Made by a program: the position numbers and the translations under genes
Shown: one piece after another, positions 37,588 through 45,854 of the stretch
Layout: each line of letters opens with the position of its first letter
Position numbering within the stretch: position 1 is the stretch's first letter
Notes under the pieces: model-generated
Told to the model about the DNA's origin: nothing
The model's database searches: none
Seen by the model: the letters and a program-made list of their open reading frames with translations, nothing else
Assembly (NCBI RefSeq): GCF_003626755.1
Contig: NZ_RBCJ01000004.1
Coordinates: 310,001 to 374,000, forward strand
Length of the DNA: 64,000 nucleotides
Direction of reading: 5' to 3'
Origin: Ulvibacterium marinum
GTDB lineage: Bacteria; Bacteroidota; Bacteroidia; Flavobacteriales; Flavobacteriaceae

Positions 37588-37884
37588 CTAGACCTCCAAA
37601 ACAGGATTCTCCGATCCAGCAAAATCGTTCCATTGGAAACGATCAGCCTCTGTTTCGTTTACGTAATTGCCATCTACCAAGTACTTAAATTCATAAGCAT
37701 TTTCTTTTGGTAAATCAAAAGTACCTTTAAAGGTACCGTTTTTTAATTTTTTTAATGTACTCCCTTTAGGATTCCAGTTGTTGAAATCTCCAACAACGGC
37801 TACTTTTTTAGCATCTTCTGCCGGTACGGTAAAGGTCACTTTACAAATCGGCTTGGTCTTTAGGTATTGTTTTGCAATTGCCAT
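37588..37884 (-). CDS. Stand-alone glycogen-binding (CBM48/isoamylase N-terminal) domain protein
   Basis: A 98-residue protein that is essentially one CBM48 beta-sandwich. KVTFTVPAEDAKKVAVVGDFNNWNP is the hallmark strand pair. KNGTFKGTFDLPKENAYEFKY and VDGNYVNETEADRF complete the fold. No enzyme domain is attached and no glycogen gene adjoins it. It may bind a storage glucan or act as a small regulatory subunit. The spacer upstream to the next gene is about 150 bp and AT-rich. Confidence 0.85.
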   Translation of the reverse strand: MAIAKQYLKTKPICKVTFTVPAEDAKKVAVVGDFNNWNPKGSTLKKLKNGTFKGTFDLPKENAYEFKYLVDGNYVNETEADRFQWNDFAGSENPVLEV

Positions 37885-38033
37885 GATATTCTGTTTTTAA
37901 ATTTGGCGCAAAACTAATGCAATAAAATGCTCATTTACAATGATTAAAATCATTTTTATCATTTTCGTAATATTTTAATAACATTTAACCGAGTTCTATA
38001 AAAAAGAGCAGCGTATTTTTAAAAGAACCAATT

Positions 38034-39122
38034 CTATACCGTTGTTTTTAAGGCATTTATAAGTGCATCTATATCGTTTTCGTTGTTGTAGAAGTGAAAA
38101 CTCAACCGTATTCCGTTCCCTCTTTGGGCGCAAATGATGTTGTTATTCGTTAAATGCTGAAAGCATTTTTCATCCCCCCGAATATTAAGGATATTTCCAT
38201 GCTGTTTTCTTCGAAGTACAAATTCCTTTAGCAAGCCCAAATCATCGAGTTCCTGCATTGCCTTTTTTCGAAGTTGTCGATTCTGTTCTTCAATTTTTTT
38301 TATTCCAATGCTTGTCAAAGAATTCAAGGAAAATTTTAAACTTCCAAAGTTGAATGTATCCAAATGGCCTGGTTCCAGATGTTTTACAAATTCAATTTTT
38401 TCTTTTTTGGACATATCTCCATTCACGGAATTGAACCCCACGGATTTCACTGAAAATAGTTCCTTTGCTCTATCCTTGAATAGGAAAAAACCATTTCCAT
38501 ATCCAGATAACAACCATTTATATGTACTTGTACCTAAGACATCGATTGCCGATGCATCAAAATCAAAATCCTTTGTTCCCAAGAACTGTGTACCATCGGC
38601 AATTATATAGAGATTGGGGAATTCCCTTTTCAGGTCTTTCAAAAAATCCAAATCAATTTGAACCCCATTTAACCATTGTACTACACTAAAGGCCAGTATG
38701 GAAACCTTCCCGGACTTTACCTTTTTATAGATTTCCTCTTCCAAATGCTCATCTATCTTAACATAATCCACGGCAAATTCCCTTTGTTCAAAGGGCCAGT
38801 TTACCGATGGATAGTCATTTTCCAAAAGCAGTACTTTGTGTTTTTTGTTCAATCCATCCAATAGCAGGTTCATCCCCAATGAAAAGTTCGGTGTCAATGC
38901 TACATTGGTAATCCTACAATTAAGAAATTGTGCCACCGTATTGCGTGTTTCTGGAATAAGGTCCATTATAGCCTTCACCTTCATTCCACTTCCCTTCTCA
39001 AAAAAAGCTTGGTCATGTTTATATCTCCAATCCACCAGACTTTTGGACAATAGTCCAGAGGAAGCCGTATTTAAGTAAACGCAGGTATCCAATAGGGGAA
39101 ATTCTCTCCGTATGTTCTCCAT
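38034..39122 (-). CDS. Class V aminotransferase-fold PLP enzyme (candidate EgtE-like C-S lyase)
   Basis: A 362-residue cysteine-desulfurase-like PLP enzyme. YLNTASSGLLS at the N-terminus, IIADGTQFLG for the cofactor Asp, and the Schiff-base lysine in GTSTYKWLLSGYGNG are clear. GHLDTFNFGSLKFSLNSL resembles the substrate loop of the isopenicillin-epimerase/Csd branch. The catalytic loop cysteine of desulfurases is not evident. Ergothioneine synthesis needs a PLP C-S lyase (EgtE), and this gene lies about 800 bp from the egt operon on the opposite strand. That role is a hypothesis from position. Confidence 0.75.
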   Translation of the reverse strand: MENIRREFPLLDTCVYLNTASSGLLSKSLVDWRYKHDQAFFEKGSGMKVKAIMDLIPETRNTVAQFLNCRITNVALTPNFSLGMNLLLDGLNKKHKVLLLENDYPSVNWPFEQREFAVDYVKIDEHLEEEIYKKVKSGKVSILAFSVVQWLNGVQIDLDFLKDLKREFPNLYIIADGTQFLGTKDFDFDASAIDVLGTSTYKWLLSGYGNGFFLFKDRAKELFSVKSVGFNSVNGDMSKKEKIEFVKHLEPGHLDTFNFGSLKFSLNSLTSIGIKKIEEQNRQLRKKAMQELDDLGLLKEFVLRRKQHGNILNIRGDEKCFQHLTNNNIICAQRGNGIRLSFHFYNNENDIDALINALKTTV

Positions 39123-39153
39123 AACTCAAACTTCAGATACACTCCAATTACTG

Positions 39154-39161
39154 TATCTTTG
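39154..39161 (+). promoter_or_regulatory. Candidate -7 box for the 2TM protein and folA
   Basis: TATCTTTG is an exact TAnnTTTG match, 21 nt before the ATG at 39183. It overlaps the TTG at 39159 that would otherwise open the frame, which argues for the later start. Confidence 0.5.
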
Positions 39162-39182
39162 CCATTAAAGATAGCTATTCGC

Positions 39183-39572
39183 ATGTTTTCCAAGAATAAA
39201 AATGATACACATTTGGATCCGGAACAACACGAACTTTTGGAAACGGCACAGAACCGGATAAAACAAAAGAAACGCTTGTATGCCCATTTTGTGGTTTTTT
39301 TGATCGGGAGTGTTTTTTTGGTATTAATCAATAAAATCCTAAAATATTGGGAGGAATACGATTGGTTTCTATGGGCTATCACCTTTTGGGCATTTTTATT
39401 TGCCCTACATATTTTCAATGTCTTTGTGACCCAAAGATTTATGGGAAGGGATTGGGAGCGAAGACAACGAGAAAAATTGGTCGCCAAGCAAAAAGAACGG
39501 ATTGCCGAATTACAAAAGGAAATCGAAACAGATTTTCCACTTTCCAAAATCAATAAAAAAAAAGAACCGTGA
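39183..39572 (+). CDS. 2TM-domain membrane protein
   Basis: A 129-residue protein from the chosen ATG (MFSKNKNDTHLDPEQ). It has a short amphipathic lead (ARNRIKQKKR-like, here AQNRIKQKKRLYAHFVVFLI) and two membrane segments at roughly 35-52 and 62-80. The family-typical VTQRFMGRDWERRQ comes next, and a charged helical tail ends KINKKKEP. The function is unknown. In some Bacteroidetes the 2TM domain is fused to histidine kinases, but not here. Its stop overlaps the GTG of folA, so the two are co-translated. Confidence 0.85.
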   Translation: MFSKNKNDTHLDPEQHELLETAQNRIKQKKRLYAHFVVFLIGSVFLVLINKILKYWEEYDWFLWAITFWAFLFALHIFNVFVTQRFMGRDWERRQREKLVAKQKERIAELQKEIETDFPLSKINKKKEP

Positions 39573-40069
39573 ATACCATCGCAATGATAGCCGCTATGGG
39601 TGAGGACAGGTCTTTGGGGAAGGACAATGACCTATTATGGCATCTTCCGGATGACTTTAGACGTTTCAAAAATCTTACCTCAGGACATAAAATAATTATG
39701 GGACGAAAGACTTTTGAGAGTTTCCCCAAACCCTTGCCCAACCGATTTCATATTATTGTTACCAGGGATAAAGATTACAACACACTGCATAAAGATTGTA
39801 CTATAGCGCATAGCATGGAAGAGGCCATAGATTTGGTAAAAGAAGATAAGCTTTCCTTTATTATTGGTGGAGGGGAAATATATAAGCAGGGGGAGGAGTT
39901 TGCCAACAAATTGGAACTGACCCTAATCTATGCCACATTTCCCGATGCGGACACCTTTTTTCCAAAAATCGATGAAAGTGCTTGGAAATTGACCGCCGAA
40001 GAATATCATCCCAAAGATGCCAAACATAAGTTTGATTTTACGTATTTGACTTATGTTAGGAATCAGTAG
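39569..40069 (+). CDS. folA: Dihydrofolate reductase
   Basis: It regenerates tetrahydrofolate from the dihydrofolate left by thymidylate synthase. The 166-residue protein has IAAMGEDRSLGKDNDLLWHLPDD (active-site Asp in LPDD), GHKIIMGRKTFESFP, VTRDKDYN and FIIGGGEIYKQ. I place the start at GTG 39569, whose bases overlap the upstream stop (GTGA). An ATG at 39584 would cut into the conserved first strand. The terminator at 40124 follows. Confidence 0.96.
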   Translation: MNTIAMIAAMGEDRSLGKDNDLLWHLPDDFRRFKNLTSGHKIIMGRKTFESFPKPLPNRFHIIVTRDKDYNTLHKDCTIAHSMEEAIDLVKEDKLSFIIGGGEIYKQGEEFANKLELTLIYATFPDADTFFPKIDESAWKLTAEEYHPKDAKHKFDFTYLTYVRNQ

Positions 40070-40123
40070 TTTATAGTTTTCCCAAATCGCAAAATGATCC
40101 CAGATTTATCAAGCATATTGCTT

Positions 40124-40150
40124 ACAGTTCCGTAAAACAACTGTTTTTTT
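40124..40150 (+). terminator. Probable terminator of folA
   Basis: ACAGTT and AACTGT form a short 6-bp stem around CCGTAAAAC, followed by T7. The stem is weak but the T-run is good. Confidence 0.5.
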
Positions 40151-40180
40151 AATTCACTTGCAAAAAGAGCCCAAGTCATT

Positions 40181-40969
40181 CTAAAAATCCAAATAGGAAA
40201 CCTCGATTTCAGCATCCGTATTATGGAGCAAATTCTTTAGGACAGTTTTGTCCGTATTACTGTAGAATTGATGTTTTACCTTGCCGTTATAAGAGTCCAG
40301 CAAATCGCGTTCCAATAAAATCGCTTTGGTTTGTCGGGCCACCGCCTCCCCGGAATCGATTATCCTAACCTGCTCGGGGAGCAATTCCCTTAATAGGGGA
40401 ATCAGATAAGGGTAGTGGCTACAACCGAGCACCAAATAATCGATTCCCTTATCCAGCATGGGGTCAAGGTACTTCTTCAGCAAACTCCTTGTTTTTACCG
40501 TCCGAAGCTCTCCTTTTTCTATGAGTTCCACTAATCCCGTACCCTCTTGTTCCAATACCTGAATGCCATACGCATGGTTTTCCGAAGTACTGTGGAAAAG
40601 ACTACTGGCCAATGTCCCCTTTGTAGCCAAAACACCCACTGTTCTGGATTTTGAATTCAAGGCCGCTGGTTTTATGGCAGGCTCAATACCTATAAATGGA
40701 ACGTCATAATTATCCCTTAGATAAGTAATCGCATTAGTTGTAGCCGTGTTGCAGGCAACAACAATTAATTTACACCCTTTTTGCAACAAGAATTCCGTAT
40801 TCTTTCGGCTCAATCGAACAATTTCTTCTTTGGACTTTTCACCGTAGGGTGCATTTTTGCTATCGGCAAGATATAATGTATTCTCTTTAGGGAGAAGTTT
40901 TTGAATTTCTTTCCAAATGGAAGTCCCCCCCACTCCGGAATCAAAAATACCTATTGGACTATCCTTCAT
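40181..40969 (-). CDS. murI: Glutamate racemase
   Basis: It makes D-glutamate for peptidoglycan. The 262-residue protein has IGIFDSGVGGTS at the N-terminus. The two catalytic cysteines lie in VVACNTATTNA and LGCSHYPYL. Between them are PFIGIEPAIKPA and GVLATKGTLASS, as in MurI. It begins 11 nt after the PafA-like gene and is probably co-transcribed with it. Confidence 0.96.
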   Translation of the reverse strand: MKDSPIGIFDSGVGGTSIWKEIQKLLPKENTLYLADSKNAPYGEKSKEEIVRLSRKNTEFLLQKGCKLIVVACNTATTNAITYLRDNYDVPFIGIEPAIKPAALNSKSRTVGVLATKGTLASSLFHSTSENHAYGIQVLEQEGTGLVELIEKGELRTVKTRSLLKKYLDPMLDKGIDYLVLGCSHYPYLIPLLRELLPEQVRIIDSGEAVARQTKAILLERDLLDSYNGKVKHQFYSNTDKTVLKNLLHNTDAEIEVSYLDF

Positions 40970-40980
40970 TTTAAGACTGA

Positions 40981-42663
40981 TTACTCCAAGACCTCTGCAA
41001 TGGGTTTTCCCGTACTCCCATTGGGAAAGGCAATTCCAAGCATAACGGCCAAAGTGGGGGCTATATCAGGAATTTCGGTCCGTTTTACGGTGCTCCCATT
41101 TTTAATCCCTTTACCGTAGAACAACAATGGCACATGGGTATCATAAATCTGGGGAGAGCCATGCGTAGAGCCTTTTCTCGGAGAACCAATGTGCCCTGGT
41201 TTCAATACAATAAGGATATCTCCCGATCGCTTTTGATGGTACCCATTTTGCAAAATATAGGGAATCCCACGGGCATATTCGTTCTGCCACATTTGATAAG
41301 CTGTGTACACCCGGTCAATAGGTTCATATCCCAATAATTCCTGGGCAATGGCCTCTTGAACTTCTTTGAGATCCAAATCCAAGTTCGCAATAATCTTATG
41401 GTCTAAAAAAAACTGGTTGTTGGAAAAGCTTTTGACTATGTCACTTGTTCCGTAAGTAAACTCCAAAAATTGCTCAAAATCGGCTTTTAAATTGTCCCAT
41501 CCCAAATAACCTGCCGGTATCTTTTGATCTATTAAATAAGAAGGCACATCTATGGCGCCATGATCAGCCGTTAAAAAAACAGTATATTCCCCTTTTCCGA
41601 CATTCTCGTCCAAAGCCTTAAAGAGTCGGATTAAGTCCTGGTCCAATCTTAAATAGGTATCCTGCACTTCCTTTGAATTCACTCCATATTTATGTCCAAC
41701 ATAATCGGTACTGGAAAAACTGATTGCCAAAAAATCCGTGATGGTATCTCCCCCCAAATTTTCTTGTTCCAATGCCTCTATGGCAAAATCGGCCGTAATG
41801 CTATTCCCGTAAGGAGAGGATTTTATAATTTCAAAGTCTTTGTTCTTATCCAATAGGTTCGGTGTACTATGAGGAAAAATGGGAGCGGTTTCATCCTCAA
41901 ATAAGCCTTCATGGCTCGTATTATCAAGACCACTTTCCATATACAGATTTATATCCTTTAGGGTAGTCCATGGCTTTTTATAGCCTTGAGCATTCCCAGA
42001 TGCATTGAAATCATTTACCCATTTTGGAAGTTGTGTCATATAATAAGAGCTACTAATCCATTTGCCCTCATCGCCACCGTAAAACCAATACGCGGCATTT
42101 GCCGTATGGCCACCGGGGAGGACGGCTCCCCTATCCTTTAAGGCAATGGCAATGGTCTTTCCCCGCATTTGGGTATGTAACCGCAATTCATCCGTTATTG
42201 TACTAACATTCATTCGGTGAGGAGACATTTGTCCGGCATCTGACGTTGTACCAACGGAGGCATAATTAGCGTCACCGGCACAATACACATTTGTTCCGGA
42301 TTCCTTATCGTACCATCCATTCCCAATGATACCATGTGTTGCAGGGGTAGTTCCCGTATAAACCGATGTGTGACCTGGCCCTGTACTGGTTGGTGCATAG
42401 TTAAAATGATGGTTCTTACAATTGAACCCTTCTTCTATCATCCGCTTAAAACCGCCTTCTTCAAAATGGTTCCAAAATCGGGTAAGGTAATCATAGCGCA
42501 TCTGATCCACCACTATGCCCACAACAAGTCTTGGCGAAGTTCGCAACTCCACCTGTTGTTTTTGCTTAGGAGCCTCTTTGGATTTTCTTTGGCCTAGAGC
42601 GGTAGTGGATATAAAAATTACCAATAGAACATATAAAAAAGGAAGGTTTTTTTTCAGGAGCAT
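40981..42663 (-). CDS. pafA: PafA-type alkaline phosphatase
   Basis: An exported phosphomonoesterase of the alkaline phosphatase superfamily. The 560-residue protein starts with a signal peptide (FLYVLLVIFISTTALGQ). Metal ligand Asp53 is in GIVVDQMRYDYL. The nucleophile threonine lies in NYAPTSTGPGHTS (about residue 94), with Asn115 in GIIGNGWYDK. The Lys/Arg pair in ALKDRGAVLPGGH matches the phosphate-binding pair that marks PafA. LTADHGAID and STHGSPQIYDTHVPLLFYG carry further metal ligands. PafA enzymes are constitutive and not repressed by phosphate in characterised relatives. A TACATTTG box lies at 42684-42691, 20 nt before the ATG. Confidence 0.9.
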   Translation of the reverse strand: MLLKKNLPFLYVLLVIFISTTALGQRKSKEAPKQKQQVELRTSPRLVVGIVVDQMRYDYLTRFWNHFEEGGFKRMIEEGFNCKNHHFNYAPTSTGPGHTSVYTGTTPATHGIIGNGWYDKESGTNVYCAGDANYASVGTTSDAGQMSPHRMNVSTITDELRLHTQMRGKTIAIALKDRGAVLPGGHTANAAYWFYGGDEGKWISSSYYMTQLPKWVNDFNASGNAQGYKKPWTTLKDINLYMESGLDNTSHEGLFEDETAPIFPHSTPNLLDKNKDFEIIKSSPYGNSITADFAIEALEQENLGGDTITDFLAISFSSTDYVGHKYGVNSKEVQDTYLRLDQDLIRLFKALDENVGKGEYTVFLTADHGAIDVPSYLIDQKIPAGYLGWDNLKADFEQFLEFTYGTSDIVKSFSNNQFFLDHKIIANLDLDLKEVQEAIAQELLGYEPIDRVYTAYQMWQNEYARGIPYILQNGYHQKRSGDILIVLKPGHIGSPRKGSTHGSPQIYDTHVPLLFYGKGIKNGSTVKRTEIPDIAPTLAVMLGIAFPNGSTGKPIAEVLE

Positions 42664-42776
42664 ACCTCGTATTTATTAAAAAACAAATGTATGTAAAATA
42701 CCCCTTAAAACTTTAAATGCAGGTTAAATGAATTCCTTTATTGTTATTTTTACGGCAAGAAGTCTATTTTTAATCC

Positions 42777-43514
42777 ATGAATTATATAGCATCGATCGGC
42801 AGTTATGCGATTATGGTAAAGGAGGTTTTTAAAAAACCGACAAAGTGGGGCATAATGAAGTCGTTGATCTTAAAGGAAATAGACGAACTTATCTATGGAT
42901 CTCTCGGTATTCTAATTTTTATCTCGTTTTTTATTGGTGGGGTGGTGGCCATACAGACGGCCTTGAACATTACCAGTGAAATTATTCCCAAATACTTGGT
43001 GGGTTTTGCTACTCGGCAATCCATTATATTGGAATTTGCCCCCACTTTCTGTTCTATAATCATGGCTGGGAAAGTGGGCTCCTATATCACCTCAAGTATC
43101 GGCACTATGCGGGTAACGGAACAGATTGATGCGCTAGAGGTCATGGGTGTCAACGCACTGAACTATTTGGTATTCCCAAAGATTATTGCCATGTTGTTTT
43201 ATCCCTTTATTATTGCCATAGCCATGTACGTCGGGATTTTAGGGGGTTGGGTAGCCGGAGTTTTCGGGGGTTTTAGTACCAGTGCCGATTTTGTAGAAGG
43301 CCTCCAGTTGGATTTCAACACCTTCCATGTTACCTACTCTTTTATCAAAACCTTGGTGTTTGCTTTTATATTGGCTACCATACCTTCCTTTCATGGATTT
43401 TATATGAAAGGTGGGGCTTTGGAAGTAGGTAAAGCGGCCACAACTTCCTTCGTTTGGACGAGTGTGGTAATCATCATCCTAAATTACATCCTAACTCAAC
43501 TCCTACTGGGCTAA
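42777..43514 (+). CDS. mlaE: MlaE-type ABC transporter permease
   Basis: The inner-membrane permease of a phospholipid/lipid transport ABC system. The 245-residue protein has five or six hydrophobic segments. The family signatures are FFIGGVVAIQTALN, LEFAPTFCSIIMAGKVGS and GTMRVTEQIDALEVMGVNALNYLVFPK. The ATPase gene overlaps its stop codon. The MlaD substrate-binding partner is not encoded next to it. Confidence 0.95.
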   Translation: MNYIASIGSYAIMVKEVFKKPTKWGIMKSLILKEIDELIYGSLGILIFISFFIGGVVAIQTALNITSEIIPKYLVGFATRQSIILEFAPTFCSIIMAGKVGSYITSSIGTMRVTEQIDALEVMGVNALNYLVFPKIIAMLFYPFIIAIAMYVGILGGWVAGVFGGFSTSADFVEGLQLDFNTFHVTYSFIKTLVFAFILATIPSFHGFYMKGGALEVGKAATTSFVWTSVVIIILNYILTQLLLG

Positions 43515-44281
43515 TGATCGAAGTGGACAACATACACAAATCTTTTGGCGATGCCAATGTCCTGAAAGGCATAAGTACTTGTTTTGACAAGGGAAAGACC
43601 AACCTAATTATAGGCCAAAGTGGTTCCGGAAAGACTGTTTTCATAAAGTGTCTATTGGGTCTCTTTGCCCCGGAGAAAGGTACTATAAGTTATGATGGCA
43701 AGATATACTCCGAATTATCGGGCAGTGAACAGCGAAATCTTAGACAGGAAATGGGTATGGTATTCCAGGGAAGCGCCCTCTTTGATTCCATGACCGTGGA
43801 AGGTAATGTACGATTCCCTTTGGAAATGTTTACGAAACAGTCCGATTCCGAAATGCAAGATCGTGTGGATTTTGTGTTAAAGCGGGTAAACCTTATTGAT
43901 GCCCACCATAAATATCCTTCCGAAATTTCCGGAGGAATGCAAAAAAGAGTGGCCATTGCCCGCGCTATTGTTATGAATCCCAAATACCTGTTCTGTGATG
44001 AGCCCAATTCAGGGCTCGATCCAAAAACGGCGATATTAATCGATAATCTTATCCAAGAAATTACCCAAGAATACAATATCACCACGGTAATAAACTCCCA
44101 TGATATGAATTCCGTTATGGAGATTGGAGAGAAAATCATTTTCCTGAAAAACGGCATCAAGGAATGGGAAGGCACCAACAAGGAAATTTTTAAGACGGAT
44201 AATGAAGCCGTCACCAATTTTGTGTACTCCTCAGAGCTTTTTAAAAAGGTACGGCAAATGTATCTTGAGGAACGAAACTAG
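43514..44281 (+). CDS. mlaF: MlaF-type ABC transporter ATP-binding protein
   Basis: The ATPase partner of the permease just upstream. The 255-residue protein has Walker A GQSGSGKTV, the signature SGGMQKRVAIARA, and Walker B YLFCDEPNSGLDP. I start at the ATG at 43514, which overlaps the mlaE stop as TAATG and begins MIEVDNIHKSFG as expected. A longer frame from 43454 would only translate mlaE sequence in another register. Confidence 0.95.
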   Translation: MIEVDNIHKSFGDANVLKGISTCFDKGKTNLIIGQSGSGKTVFIKCLLGLFAPEKGTISYDGKIYSELSGSEQRNLRQEMGMVFQGSALFDSMTVEGNVRFPLEMFTKQSDSEMQDRVDFVLKRVNLIDAHHKYPSEISGGMQKRVAIARAIVMNPKYLFCDEPNSGLDPKTAILIDNLIQEITQEYNITTVINSHDMNSVMEIGEKIIFLKNGIKEWEGTNKEIFKTDNEAVTNFVYSSELFKKVRQMYLEERN

Positions 44282-44385
44282 CCTACGCTAGTCTTCGCAA
44301 AAAAGGAATTCAACTTCTTGAAAATCGTGAAATTCTTGATTTATCCTGATGACGGCATCCTGGTAGCACCGCTATCCTGTTGAAA

Positions 44386-45852
44386 TTAATCTTGTGCCTC
44401 CTTCAAACGAATGTTTTTATTGTTCAAACGCAACTTCAACCAGTCCGTAAGTTTTTTGGTATCCTTTGTCTTTTGATTGGAAGAAATGCCTTGTTTCCAT
44501 TTCACCTCAAAAACGGGGATGGTATCCGTTTTGTTGAAGTCCGTTGTTATCAAGTACGAAAAGCCCATAGCAGAAAGGTTTTCATAGTTGGTCTTTGCTT
44601 CCGTACTAATTTCGCGAAAGGGTATTTGCTGGGTTGCGGATTGTTTTAAACGATTTACTTCCGATTCCAATAATTGTATTTTCTCATCCTTGCCCAATAA
44701 AGCCTCTTTTTGGGATTCGTACAGTTCGTTTACATATTTTAACTGATCGAAGTCATCATTTTTGGAACCTTGAATAATTCGCAGTTCACAGTTTTGCAAT
44801 TTTGAAAATTCGTCCTTTTGGGAATTCCAGGTAGCTATAATATTGTCCGGTACGGTCTCATTGCCCATAAATACCAACTCAATGGAAGGGTTTTCGCCAT
44901 GGTTGAATTCTATATCGGAGAAATCCTCCAAAAAACGACCTTCTCCCGAAAATTGGTAAGGCGCTATTTTTTCACTGATAAATTGATTGGCTTGATTTCG
45001 AAATAGTGACTCTTGAAAGACATCGTAAAATGTGAATCCTGCTGGCACCATTACCAAAATGGCGATGATGGAGGCAACTCGGGAAACCAATCTACGCCTT
45101 TTGGAATTCACATACCGAACCATTGGAAAACGTAGTAGTTTCAATACTAGAAAAGTGGCCAATGCAATAAAAATCGTATTGATTATAAAAAGGTACATAG
45201 CACCCCAGGCGTATTGCCAGTTACCAATGGCCAAGCCAAAACCAACGGTACATAAAGGAGGCATTAGGGCGGTGGCTATGGCTACACCAAAAATTACCGA
45301 TGCAATGGTTCCTTTCTTTGCACGTGCGATAACCAAGGCAAGACCGCCAAAAAAAGCGATCAATACGTCCCTAATATCGGGAGCGGTTCGAGCCAGAAGT
45401 TCCGATGATTCGTCTCGAAGTGGAAAAAATCTAAAAAATAAATAGGCCGTAAGTACACTTAGGACCACCATAACGGCAAAATTCTTGAGCGAACGCCTCA
45501 ATGTATCTATATCATTAATGGCAACGGACATGCCGATCCCCAAAATAGGACCCATTAGAGGGGAAATTAACATGGCCCCGATGACCACAGCGGTAGAATT
45601 GGCATTAAGGCCTACCGAAGCAATAAAAATAGAACAGATCAAAATCCATGAAGTGTGTCCTTTAAAGGGAATGTCGGCAATAATAGCTTCCTTGGTAGCG
45701 CCTTGATCCGTATTGCTACGGATATCCAACAATTCAAAAAGGAATTTTTTGGTACTCCCCAATAGCCCTTGAAAATCCTTTCTTACATCTTCTCCACTGT
45801 CGTGTGGTTTTTCCGAAGGGGCAATATTGTCCTGGTTGAGATTATTGTTCAT
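44386..45852 (-). CDS. DUF389 multi-pass membrane protein
   Basis: A 488-residue protein. A polar N-terminus of about 45 residues leads into six or so membrane segments bearing the DUF389 core (GLNANSTAVVIGAMLISPLMGPILGIG, FFGGLALVIARAKKGTIASVIFGVAIATALMPPLCTVGFGLA). A soluble C-terminal half of roughly 200 residues holds a probable coiled coil (YESQKEALLGKDEKIQLLES). The function is unknown; a transport role is often guessed. Its start lies two bases from the end of the sugar-nucleotide gene, so one transcript is likely. Confidence 0.88.
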   Translation of the reverse strand: MNNNLNQDNIAPSEKPHDSGEDVRKDFQGLLGSTKKFLFELLDIRSNTDQGATKEAIIADIPFKGHTSWILICSIFIASVGLNANSTAVVIGAMLISPLMGPILGIGMSVAINDIDTLRRSLKNFAVMVVLSVLTAYLFFRFFPLRDESSELLARTAPDIRDVLIAFFGGLALVIARAKKGTIASVIFGVAIATALMPPLCTVGFGLAIGNWQYAWGAMYLFIINTIFIALATFLVLKLLRFPMVRYVNSKRRRLVSRVASIIAILVMVPAGFTFYDVFQESLFRNQANQFISEKIAPYQFSGEGRFLEDFSDIEFNHGENPSIELVFMGNETVPDNIIATWNSQKDEFSKLQNCELRIIQGSKNDDFDQLKYVNELYESQKEALLGKDEKIQLLESEVNRLKQSATQQIPFREISTEAKTNYENLSAMGFSYLITTDFNKTDTIPVFEVKWKQGISSNQKTKDTKKLTDWLKLRLNNKNIRLKEAQD

Positions 45853-45854
45853 AT

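Noticed and set aside
38034-39122. Class V PLP enzyme called as cysteine desulfurase
   Set aside because: The catalytic loop cysteine of desulfurases is not evident, so I left the reaction open.
43454-43513. Longer start for the MlaF gene
   Set aside because: The extra codons translate mlaE sequence in a different register, and the protein begins normally at the ATG at 43514.
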